Shown in pieces: positions 41,034 to 47,629 of a stretch of DNA of 47,629 nucleotides; the first letter of the stretch is position 1; each line of letters begins with the position of its first letter. Source of the DNA: Bacteriovoracaceae bacterium (GTDB lineage Bacteria > Bdellovibrionota > Bacteriovoracia > Bacteriovoracales > Bacteriovoracaceae); assembly GCA_003245675.1 (NCBI GenBank), contig QKCN01000109.1, forward strand, positions 1 to 47,629, read 5' to 3'. The translations under genes and the position numbers were made by a program. The notes beneath the pieces were generated by a model. The model was not told the DNA's origin. It saw only the letters and a list, made by a program, of their open reading frames with translations, and made no database searches.

Positions 41034-41576
41034 ATGAAAAAACTTATTGCTGCTATCATCGCCCTTATTAGTCTCCCTCTGCTTGCATCAAACTATCCAC
41101 CAGATTACTGCCACCAAAAAGTTTACACTTGGCTACAGGGCCCTATTCAAATTTCTATGGTCAGCGCAGGTTGTTCTAGTGAATATTTGGTATTGGGTTA
41201 TCGCCCAGGAAATGGATACTTAAATCAATTCAATGCCGAAAAACTAACAGCTGTTGTTAAAATTTATGCGGCCAATGGCCTAGCAAAACAAAGTACTATT
41301 GATCTAGGAAGAGAATGGAATGGCAATGGGTATGTAAGCTATGCCCACAGATACTACGACCTCTCGCCAACCTACAATTCGCGCAACACTTATTTTTGTG
41401 TGGCCGTCTCCGATAACCAAGGTCACTGGGACTCTAAATACTCCCAAAATTACTGCATCGACCTAAGAGAAAGAGCAATGGATATCTTCAATAGCAATGA
41501 AAATCCTGGCTACAGAGGATTAAACTATACCGCTTGGAATCACATCATCGATCTCATGTCCCAAGGCTGGTACTAG
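41034..41576 (+). CDS. small secreted protein of unknown function
   Basis: This 180-residue protein has a clear signal peptide (LIAAIIALISLPLLAS). The mature part is rich in Tyr, Asn and Gly (YPPDYCHQKVYTWLQGP, LGYRPGNGYLNQFNAE, WNGNGYVSYAHRYYDLSPTYNSRNTYFC). It has four cysteines that could form two disulfides and looks all-beta, like a lectin or immunoglobulin-type domain. AGGAG lies 6 bases before the ATG. The long leader (about 75 bases) contains CGGGA...TCCCG that could form a hairpin. It is followed after 29 bases by another small secreted protein, and both end at one terminator. No family is recognised. Confidence 0.8.
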   Translation: MKKLIAAIIALISLPLLASNYPPDYCHQKVYTWLQGPIQISMVSAGCSSEYLVLGYRPGNGYLNQFNAEKLTAVVKIYAANGLAKQSTIDLGREWNGNGYVSYAHRYYDLSPTYNSRNTYFCVAVSDNQGHWDSKYSQNYCIDLRERAMDIFNSNENPGYRGLNYTAWNHIIDLMSQGWY

Positions 41577-41605
41577 TCGAAGAAAAGATATTGAAGGAAA
41601 TAGTA

Positions 41606-42070
41606 ATGAAAGTTTTTGTAGTATTAATGATTTTCTTTTATTCACTTGCTCTTTGGGCCGACACAACAGCAGTGATTCACTTTGATGCAACTTACGGCAA
41701 AGCAACAAATGCCTTTGTTCAAGGGGAGATTGTGCGTGGTGAATGGATTAAAGTCGAATACAATCAGCGCAGAATGGAACGCCTTATTTATAATAATGTC
41801 TACGGCGAATATCACTGCTATGGGTATGGACCTTCCTGTGCAGTAGAAACAGGCAAAATCGGAACTTACTATCGCTTTGATGGGCAAGGAAAATTCTATT
41901 TGGCCCAAGGGCAACATATCTACATCCCTGAAACCGCTTCAAGATTAGAGATATTTTTTATGGCGCCCAATCCTCAGGTCACTCTTTATAGTAGCGAGCA
42001 TACTGAAACACGCCGTCCGGGAACCCAATATGACTCGAACCATGGCGGCAACTTTCATTTTTTCTTTTAA
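41606..42070 (+). CDS. small secreted beta-rich protein of unknown function
   Basis: The 154-residue protein has a signal peptide (VFVVLMIFFYSLALWAD). The mature part seems to be a single beta domain: AVIHFDATYGKATNAFVQGEIVRGEWIKVEYN, then a disulfide-suited pair in YHCYGYGPSCAVE, and YYRFDGQGKFYLAQGQHIYIPETASRLEIFFMAPN. The tail is histidine- and phenylalanine-rich. The ATG at 41606 follows GAAGGA by 7 bases. An in-frame start at 41534 inside the preceding gene has no signal peptide and is rejected. The two secreted proteins probably work in the same setting. Confidence 0.78.
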   Translation: MKVFVVLMIFFYSLALWADTTAVIHFDATYGKATNAFVQGEIVRGEWIKVEYNQRRMERLIYNNVYGEYHCYGYGPSCAVETGKIGTYYRFDGQGKFYLAQGQHIYIPETASRLEIFFMAPNPQVTLYSSEHTETRRPGTQYDSNHGGNFHFFF

Positions 42071-42076
42071 AAATAT

Positions 42077-42103
42077 AAAAAGCCTCTCCTAAGAGAGGCT
42101 TTT
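42077..42103. terminator. bidirectional Rho-independent terminator
   Basis: AAAAAGCCTCTC (42077-42088), loop CTAA and GAGAGGCTTTT (42093-42103), between the convergent genes ending at 42070 and 42118. Confidence 0.88.
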
Positions 42104-42117
42104 CTTTGGCAAAAATA

Positions 42118-43080
42118 TCACTTGCTAAAATTTTTTCCTTGAAAAGAATCTCTTTCTTCTTGAAAAAGAGAGAATTGATAGAGCAACTCTGAAAGATTTT
42201 TCTCCCAAAGAGGGGCGACAATAAGATGCTCTGGTGCTTCTCCAAAAAGTCGTTGAATAACAATACTGGGATTCAAATCTTCCAGAAAATGAGCAATGAG
42301 ATCGAAATATTCTTCTTTCTCAAAAAGTGGAAAAGGATCTTCCAAAAACTCTTCGAAAAGCTTGGTATCGCGCACCACGTGCAATTGATGGAGTTTTAAA
42401 AAATGAATAGGAAGCTGGTTCACCTGTTTAGCTGACTCCAAAAAATTTGCTCTTGAATCCCCAGGAAGTCCTGCAATCAAATGAGCACACACGGGAATAT
42501 CTCTTTTGTCTAATTCCTCTAAGGCCCAAAGCGAAGTTGCGACATCATGACCACGATTAATTCGCCGCAAGCATTCATCAGAAAAAGACTCTATCCCCAA
42601 CTCTATTGTTATGTCATATTGCTGGTTCAATTCTTTGAGATAATCCATTTTCCGTTCATCTAAACAATCAGGACGAGTGCCAATGGCAAGACCGATCACC
42701 TCGGGATGGGCCAGAGCTTCACTATAAATTTTCTCTAAAACAGGTAAACTCTCATAGGTATTGGAATAGGCCTGTAAGTAGACTAAGAACTTTTTAGCCT
42801 TTACGTATCTGCGACGCAGGGCAACAATGCCGCGCTCAACCTGATCTCCAACAGTCATCTCACGCAAATGGGCAGGCGGAGCAAAGGAGTCATTGTTGCA
42901 ATAAATACAACCACCTACCCCCTTTGAGCCATCGCGATTGGGACAAGTCATATGAGTCAGCACCGTAAGCTTCTGAATGCGCTCACCATACTTCTCTTTG
43001 AGAAAGTCCACATAACGAAAAAAGCGAACTCGCTTCCCGTCATTTCTAAATCTATAAAAGTCTGTCTCTTCCCATTTCAT
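42118..43080 (-). CDS. radical SAM protein of the YhcC family
   Basis: The 320-residue protein belongs to the TIGR01212/YhcC radical SAM group. It has the start RFFRYVDFLKEKYGERIQKLTV and the iron-sulfur site CPNRDGSKGVGGCIYCNN, with the spacing typical of this group rather than CxxxCxxC. It continues with LQAYSNTYES, IGTRPDCL, ELGIESFSDECLRRINRGHD and HLIAGLPGD. The reaction of YhcC is not established. No clear ribosome site precedes the ATG, and no other start is available before the iron-sulfur motif. It is monocistronic and divergent from the lyase gene. Confidence 0.92.
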   Translation of the reverse strand: MKWEETDFYRFRNDGKRVRFFRYVDFLKEKYGERIQKLTVLTHMTCPNRDGSKGVGGCIYCNNDSFAPPAHLREMTVGDQVERGIVALRRRYVKAKKFLVYLQAYSNTYESLPVLEKIYSEALAHPEVIGLAIGTRPDCLDERKMDYLKELNQQYDITIELGIESFSDECLRRINRGHDVATSLWALEELDKRDIPVCAHLIAGLPGDSRANFLESAKQVNQLPIHFLKLHQLHVVRDTKLFEEFLEDPFPLFEKEEYFDLIAHFLEDLNPSIVIQRLFGEAPEHLIVAPLWEKNLSELLYQFSLFQEERDSFQGKNFSK

Positions 43081-43181
43081 AGGCTTAAGCTAAATAAAAG
43101 ATTTTATTTTAGATTTCTTCTTTGATATACCTTTTAGCCTATTAAATCTACTTTTACGAACCAAATATTTCGGAGGTTATC

Positions 43182-44567
43182 ATGACTGAACAAAAAAGAT
43201 CATGGGCCGAGCCCTACAAGATCAAGATGGTTGAATTGCTTAAAATGACAAGCAAGGAAGATCGTCAAAAAGCAATTGCAGAAGCAGGTTACAACACTTT
43301 TCTTCTTAAAAGTGAAGATGTTTACATTGACCTGTTAACAGACAGCGGAACTTCCGCCATGAGTGATCGTCAATGGGCAGCTTTGATGATGGGCGATGAA
43401 GCCTATGCAGGATCTGCCAACTTCTACAATTTAGAAAAAGTAGTGCGTGAATACTACACTTACAAAGAACTTATCCCTACTCACCAAGGGCGCGGCGCTG
43501 AGCACATCATGAGCCGTCTTTTGATCAAAGAAGGCGATTACGTTCCTGGTAATATGTATTTCACCACAACTCGTCTTCACCAAGAACTTGCTGGAGGAAA
43601 ATTCGTGGACGTAATCGTTGATGAAGCTCACGATGCTGGTTCTGAATATCCTTGGAAAGGCAATGTTTGCATGAAGAAAATGCAAAAATTGGTCGACGAA
43701 GTTGGCGCAGATAAGATCCCATACATCAGTCTTGAAGGCTGCGTGAATATGGCCGGTGGTCAACCTTTCTCTATGGCAAACCTAAGAGAATTGAAAGCAT
43801 TCTGCGATAAGTACAAAATCATGATCATGCTTGATGCCACTCGTTGTTGCGAAAACTCCTATTTCATTCAGCAAAATGAAAAAGGTTATGAAAATAAATC
43901 AGTTAAAGAAATCCTTCACGAAATGTGTGCCATGACTGACGGCTGTACTATCAGTGCGAAAAAAGACAGCTTGGTAAACATCGGCGGTTTCTTTGCTTGT
44001 AATGATCCTGACCTTGCAGCGAAAGCGCGCAATATGTGTGTTATGTACGAAGGTCTTCATACTTATGGCGGTCTTGCTGGACGCGATATGGAGGCGATGG
44101 CCATTGGTATCCAAGAATCAGCAATGGACAGTCACCAAAAAGCACGTATTGGTCAAGTTCACTATCTTGGCGAAAAACTTTTAAAAGCAGGAATTCCTTT
44201 GGTAACTCCTTTTGGTGGTCATGCGATCTTCCTTGATGCCAAAAAATTCCTTCCTCACCTTAACCAAGAAGAATTTCCTGCTCAAGCACTAGCTGCAGCT
44301 CTTTACGTTGAGTCTGGCGTACGCGCGATGGAAAGAGGAAATATCTCTGCGGGACGTGATCCAGAAACGAAGAAAAACAGAAATCCCAAATTGGAACTTG
44401 TTCGTTTGACCATTCCACGTCGTGTTTATACTCAAGCACACATGGATGTTGTTGCAGAATCTGTTATTGCTCTTTATGAAAAACGTTCTCAAATCAAAGG
44501 TCTTGAATTCGTTTATGAACCAGAGCACCTTCGTTTCTTCCAAGCAACATTTAAGCCAAAAGCTTAA
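43182..44567 (+). CDS. tpl: tyrosine phenol-lyase (beta-tyrosinase)
   Basis: This 461-residue PLP enzyme belongs to the tryptophanase/tyrosine phenol-lyase family, with the PLP lysine K261 in SAKKDSLVN and LLTDSGT, GDEAYAGS (Y75), PTHQGRGAE and GGLAGRDMEA. Specificity positions favour tyrosine: T128 in YFTTTRLH and R385 in AMERGNISAGR correspond to Thr124 and Arg381 of the Citrobacter enzyme. Tryptophanase has Asp and a small hydrophobic residue there. It should split tyrosine into phenol, pyruvate and ammonia. GGAGG lies 5 bases before the ATG. It is monocistronic with a strong terminator. Automatic annotation might call it tryptophanase. Confidence 0.85.
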   Translation: MTEQKRSWAEPYKIKMVELLKMTSKEDRQKAIAEAGYNTFLLKSEDVYIDLLTDSGTSAMSDRQWAALMMGDEAYAGSANFYNLEKVVREYYTYKELIPTHQGRGAEHIMSRLLIKEGDYVPGNMYFTTTRLHQELAGGKFVDVIVDEAHDAGSEYPWKGNVCMKKMQKLVDEVGADKIPYISLEGCVNMAGGQPFSMANLRELKAFCDKYKIMIMLDATRCCENSYFIQQNEKGYENKSVKEILHEMCAMTDGCTISAKKDSLVNIGGFFACNDPDLAAKARNMCVMYEGLHTYGGLAGRDMEAMAIGIQESAMDSHQKARIGQVHYLGEKLLKAGIPLVTPFGGHAIFLDAKKFLPHLNQEEFPAQALAAALYVESGVRAMERGNISAGRDPETKKNRNPKLELVRLTIPRRVYTQAHMDVVAESVIALYEKRSQIKGLEFVYEPEHLRFFQATFKPKA

Positions 44568-44580
44568 TTGCCATAAAAGA

Positions 44581-44608
44581 AAGGCTCCCAAGCGGGAGCC
44601 TTTTTTTT
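44581..44608 (+). terminator. Rho-independent terminator of the lyase gene
   Basis: AAGGCTCCC (44581-44589), loop AAGC and GGGAGCCTT (44594-44602), with T to 44608. The next 100 bases, to the ppiD terminator, hold nothing I can identify. Confidence 0.9.
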
Positions 44609-44706
44609 ATTCTAATTCGCCGCATAAAATGCAATGCCGGATCAGTTTTCAATCCAGAGTTTAAGTACATAAATCGGGATGAAGATTCACTAAACTTATA
44701 AAAAAA

Positions 44707-44729
44707 AGCCCCATCCTAAGGATGAGGCT
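44707..44729 (-). terminator. Rho-independent terminator of ppiD
   Basis: AGCCCCATCC (44707-44716), loop TAA and GGATGAGGCT (44720-44729), with one C/A mismatch. On the minus strand it is followed by a run of T. Confidence 0.8.
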
Positions 44730-44754
44730 CTATTATTTTCAATTTCATTTAATC

Positions 44755-46236
44755 TTAAAGATTACCAAAAACCTTTACCGTCGCTTCTTCTTTTAATTGC
44801 TCCATAAATTTTTCACGCAAAGTATTGGCCAACTTATTTGCGAAATAATCTTGGCGAGGTTCTTCTTTTTTAGTCTTAGATTCTTTTTTCTTGCTTGTCG
44901 CAACCACTTTCAGCATTGTTCCAGAATTAAAAATAAAAATATCTTCCTTCATTCCTTCAGGCTTGAAGATCTGCTTCAATTCATCTTCTTTCAATTCAAT
45001 CTTACCCACGCGCCCATCTAATAGATTAAGATCTTTTCCTTCTTCTAGCTCAAAAAGATACTTTTTCTTCGCACTCGCAAGCTCCTTTGGCTTTTGAATT
45101 GCACTAGCAAGCTCAGAAGCAACAGTCGAGGCAAATTTATCCAGTTCCTTCTTCTGCTCTTTTTGAAGCTCTTCTTTTGCCAAATCACGATAGGCAACAT
45201 CCATGGGGGTTACTTTTTTATCAAAATGCTTTTCCACCAAGATTATGTGATACCCAAACATTGTTTTAACGGGCTTTGAAATCGTGTTTGCTTTCAAGTC
45301 AAATGCAACTTTTTCAAATTCCTTGACCATTTTACCACGCTCAAAAATACCTAAAGAACCACCTTTACCTTTCCCTGATGGATCTTCGGTATACTTATCG
45401 GCCATTTGTGCAAAGTTTTTCACGGTGACTTTTTTCGCGATCTCTTCAATTTTTTTCTGTGCTTCAACATCTTTTCCATCTTCTAAGCGAATAAGAATAT
45501 GGCGCGCTTGAACTTTTTCAGGGGTTTCAAAACGTGATTTATTTTTTTCATAAAGAGCAGCTAGGCGTCCTTCATTTTTCTTCTCTTGAACAAAAGCCAC
45601 AATTTGCTGTTCTGGAATGGCAATAAAACGAGCTAAATCGTCTTTTTCAATTTGAATCGCTGTCGCTTGAAGAGATTCTTGGCGAAATGCATTCATATCA
45701 TCAACATGCTTTTGTGATACCCAAAAATACCCCATTAGCTGCTGAACCTTTTTCATTTTCACATCATCAGCAATGCGGGCTTCAAAATCATTTGGAGTAT
45801 AGTGATTGGCTCGCAATAAAGTTTTGTACTTATTTAGATCAAAATTTCCATTGGAAAGAAAATAAGGCAAAGATTTTATTTCTTCCTTTACTTCAACTTT
45901 TCCAGGATAGAGATCCAAATCGTCGGCCCAGTTTGCTAAGATTTTCTGCTCAACCAAACCTTGTAGCGCTCTCTGCTTAAGGCCAAACATCTCAATTTCG
46001 CGAGAACTGAGACTTTTTCCTCCCATCATTTTTGAATAATAATCAATCTGTCCTTGCAAAACCCGATTATACTCATCGACGCCAATGCTATTGCCATCAA
46101 CTTCTGCAACTGCAGCAACACCACTTTTAGTCACTCGACTACTACCAGCACCTGTAAAGACAAAGCTAATGACAATAGCAGCTAGAAAAAACGTAACAAT
46201 GAGATACGAGACAGTACTTGAAAACTTCTTAGGCAT
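44755..46236 (-). CDS. ppiD: membrane-anchored peptidyl-prolyl isomerase, PpiD/SurA-like
   Basis: The 493-residue protein has an N-terminal transmembrane anchor (VSYLIVTFFLAAIVISFVF). A SurA_N-like chaperone domain follows (about residues 35-230: AEVDGNSIGVDEYNRVLQGQI, LKQRALQGLVEQKILANWADD). The parvulin domain (about 245-345) has VQARHILIRLEDG, GKGGSLGIFERGKMVKEFEKVAFDL and MFGYHIILVEKHF. A second, lysine-rich C-terminal domain ends the protein. This order matches PpiD, which helps exported proteins leaving the Sec translocon. PpiD of E. coli is longer (623 residues). AAGGA lies 8 bases before the ATG. It is monocistronic and divergent from mreC. Confidence 0.88.
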   Translation of the reverse strand: MPKKFSSTVSYLIVTFFLAAIVISFVFTGAGSSRVTKSGVAAVAEVDGNSIGVDEYNRVLQGQIDYYSKMMGGKSLSSREIEMFGLKQRALQGLVEQKILANWADDLDLYPGKVEVKEEIKSLPYFLSNGNFDLNKYKTLLRANHYTPNDFEARIADDVKMKKVQQLMGYFWVSQKHVDDMNAFRQESLQATAIQIEKDDLARFIAIPEQQIVAFVQEKKNEGRLAALYEKNKSRFETPEKVQARHILIRLEDGKDVEAQKKIEEIAKKVTVKNFAQMADKYTEDPSGKGKGGSLGIFERGKMVKEFEKVAFDLKANTISKPVKTMFGYHIILVEKHFDKKVTPMDVAYRDLAKEELQKEQKKELDKFASTVASELASAIQKPKELASAKKKYLFELEEGKDLNLLDGRVGKIELKEDELKQIFKPEGMKEDIFIFNSGTMLKVVATSKKKESKTKKEEPRQDYFANKLANTLREKFMEQLKEEATVKVFGNL

Positions 46237-46402
46237 AAATTCATTCCTTGAAACTTGTTTTATAAAACTTTTTCCACATTATTTATTATCCAAGATTTTA
46301 TAAATAAAATGCATCTTTCGTAAACCAGATACTTGGCATTAAAATAATATTCATATATTCTTTATTTATCATTAACCCTTTGATTTAAGTGGTGTTTTTA
46401 CA

Positions 46403-47242
46403 GTGAATACTGGTTCTTTTAATTCCTCTAAAAAGCTTATCCTAACACATTTTGTTGTTGTGGTAATCTGTCTATATTTTCTCTCTTTGCGAGAGGTTAG
46501 TGTGCGACGCGTCTCAATTTTTGAGACCTGGCTGATAGAGGCTTTTGCCCCGCTGCAAGAAGGAACGACTCTCTTTAAGGGTAAGGCCATTTCTCTCTTT
46601 GATGACTACCTGCTTCTAATTAATGCTAGCAAAGAAAATCGACTCCTTAAGTCTGAAGTCGAAAACCTAAAAGACGAAATATTTCATCTCGAAGAAATAG
46701 AAAAAGAAAATGCTCGCCTCAAAAAGTTATTGAAATTTGGGGAAGAAATCAAAATGGACAAAATTATGGCCCAGATCATCGCCAAAGATGCCTCGGCCCA
46801 GATCCACTTGCTGCGCATCAATAAAGGGGCCAATGACGGAATTAAACTTAAAGCACCAGTTGTTACGTCCCAAGGATTAGTTGGTTATATTTTCCATGTC
46901 AGCCCCAATTACTCTGATATCTTAACTGTTCTCAATCCCAATAACCGTGTTGACGTCATTGTCGATAGAACCAGAACCCACGGTATATTAGAGGGCAATC
47001 GCGGAAATAGCTGCCGCATCAAGTATATTGCCAAAACTGAACCAATTGAAAAAGAGGACTTAGTCATCACTGCCGGCTTGGGAACAATCTACCCCAAAGG
47101 CATCAAAGTCGGAAAAATTTCAGTAATAGAAAAAGAAAGTTACGGAATTACGCAATACATTGAGGTGACTCCTGTCGTCGATTTTCACCGCCTAGAAGAA
47201 GTCATGGTCTTACTCGGTACTGAAGAAAAACAAACGAAGTAG
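46403..47242 (+). CDS. mreC: rod shape-determining protein MreC
   Basis: This 279-residue protein has a short cytoplasmic N-terminus and one membrane helix (HFVVVVICLYFLSLREV). A coiled coil at about residues 70-105 follows (ENRLLKSEVENLKDEIFHLEEIEKENARLKKLL). The periplasmic beta domain is typical: INKGANDGIKLKAPVVTSQGLVGYI, NRVDVIVDRTRTHGILEG and VITAGLGTIYPKGIKVGKI. MreC joins MreB filaments to cell-wall synthases. The start is GTG 46403 without a strong ribosome site. mreD follows after 5 bases; mreB is not in the window. Confidence 0.94.
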   Translation: MNTGSFNSSKKLILTHFVVVVICLYFLSLREVSVRRVSIFETWLIEAFAPLQEGTTLFKGKAISLFDDYLLLINASKENRLLKSEVENLKDEIFHLEEIEKENARLKKLLKFGEEIKMDKIMAQIIAKDASAQIHLLRINKGANDGIKLKAPVVTSQGLVGYIFHVSPNYSDILTVLNPNNRVDVIVDRTRTHGILEGNRGNSCRIKYIAKTEPIEKEDLVITAGLGTIYPKGIKVGKISVIEKESYGITQYIEVTPVVDFHRLEEVMVLLGTEEKQTK

Positions 47243-47247
47243 AAAAT

Positions 47248-47629
47248 ATGAAAGCAAAGTCTATAGCCATTTCCTTTATTCTCACTGTTCTATTGCTCAG
47301 TGTTGTTCATATCCTCAGCACCACAATCTTTTTGGCCCTAGGACTAAGTAATTATCATCTCCCTCTTGAAGTTTCTATAATCGTATTTTTAGCTCTCCGC
47401 TTAAATACTCCTTTTCTCCCCTTTTACGTGCTAAGCATTATGCTATTTCACAATGTCTTCTCCTTGGATGGTTGGGAATCTTCTACTCTTGCGGGCCTTT
47501 TTGTATCTTTTTTTATTCACTTTATTAAAGATAAACTCCACGTCGGAAGCGGCTTTGCAACTGTCATTCTTTCTTTCATTGGTATGATTATTTGGTTTGT
47601 CACAACATCGACAATTTTTTGCTACAAAA
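47248..47629 (+). CDS. mreD: rod shape-determining protein MreD, 3' end outside the window
   Basis: The frame starts at ATG 47248 and is open to the edge (127 codons). It begins MKAKSIAISFILTVLLLSVV and holds at least four hydrophobic segments with almost no charged loops, as in MreD. The region HNVFSLDGWESSTLAGLFVSF lies where MreD has its conserved loop. The assignment rests on hydropathy and on its place right after mreC, since MreD sequence is poorly conserved. Confidence 0.8.
   Translation, partial: MKAKSIAISFILTVLLLSVVHILSTTIFLALGLSNYHLPLEVSIIVFLALRLNTPFLPFYVLSIMLFHNVFSLDGWESSTLAGLFVSFFIHFIKDKLHVGSGFATVILSFIGMIIWFVTTSTIFCYK

Noticed and set aside
43182-44567. Calling the lyase tryptophanase
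   Set aside because: The Asp and small hydrophobic residue that define tryptophanase are Thr and Arg here, as in tyrosine phenol-lyase.
44609-44706. Possible minus-strand small RNA between two terminators, with a CCCGATTT element
   Set aside because: The -10 and -35 matches are poor, the spacing is off by one, and no structure beyond the flanking terminators is visible.
45395-45402. Perfect GCCGATAA on the minus strand
   Set aside because: It is inside the ppiD coding sequence; the -35 position matches only half the consensus, and no gene starts behind it.

Overview
The window is about 47.6 kb of AT-rich bacterial chromosome (roughly 40% G+C by eye) and is almost entirely coding. It contains no insertion sequence, prophage or CRISPR array. 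The gene set is Gram-negative: lipoproteins, outer-membrane barrels, a PpiD-type chaperone and MreC/MreD. The style of the genes suggests a member of the Bdellovibrionota, most likely a Bacteriovorax-like predator. That placement is an inference: many secreted proteins are unrecognisable, the proteins carry long charged tails, and there is a CarD regulator, a SpoIIE phosphatase and a putative FliA-type promoter set.

Layout. 1-4.5 kb: edge of a membrane-protein gene, a transmembrane SpoIIE-family phosphatase, and a two-gene U32 operon. 4.5-6.1 kb: an SGNH-like anchored protein and a tiny lipoprotein. 6.1-9.5 kb (minus): carD, then sucC-sucD-ndk. 9.7-12.2 kb (plus): a hexose-phosphate mutase and queC. 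12.2-20.1 kb (minus): a CsgG/FlgT-like secreted pair, dnaE, and a FecR-domain/TPR pair. 20.2-27.2 kb: secreted proteases, unknown secreted proteins and two COG1092-type RNA methyltransferases. 27.3-28.06 kb: initiator tRNA, a 106-codon gene and a GGA-rich structured segment. 28.06-32.2 kb (minus): site-2 protease, scpA, scpB, rluB. 32.3-35.5 kb (plus): Nudix hydrolase, two barrel-like proteins and a pair of 69-residue proteins. 35.6-39.97 kb: trmB-dnaG-rpoD. 40-42.1 kb: an AraC regulator and two small secreted proteins. 42.1-47.6 kb: a YhcC-type radical SAM protein, a tyrosine phenol-lyase, ppiD, then mreC and the start of mreD.

Most interesting signal. Six intergenic sites resemble the enterobacterial FliA/sigma-28 promoter (TAAAGTTT-N11-GCCGATAA). 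Five keep the 11-base spacer exactly and one has 12. All lie 30-57 bases before the start of a small, secreted or membrane gene of unknown role; none precedes the housekeeping genes. The best two match 14 of 16 consensus bases. In Bdellovibrio, FliA-type promoters are associated with the free-swimming attack phase, so these genes may form a dispersed attack-phase regulon. One of them is followed by a segment whose hairpin loops expose GGA, as in CsrA/RsmA-sequestering small RNAs.

Other points: a U32 paralogue that has lost its iron-sulfur cysteines and is overlapped by an intact U32 gene; a SucC whose ATP-grasp glycine loop is replaced while its SucD partner is canonical; and a tiny lipoprotein gene whose stop codon lies in a perfect Shine-Dalgarno sequence with no gene after it.
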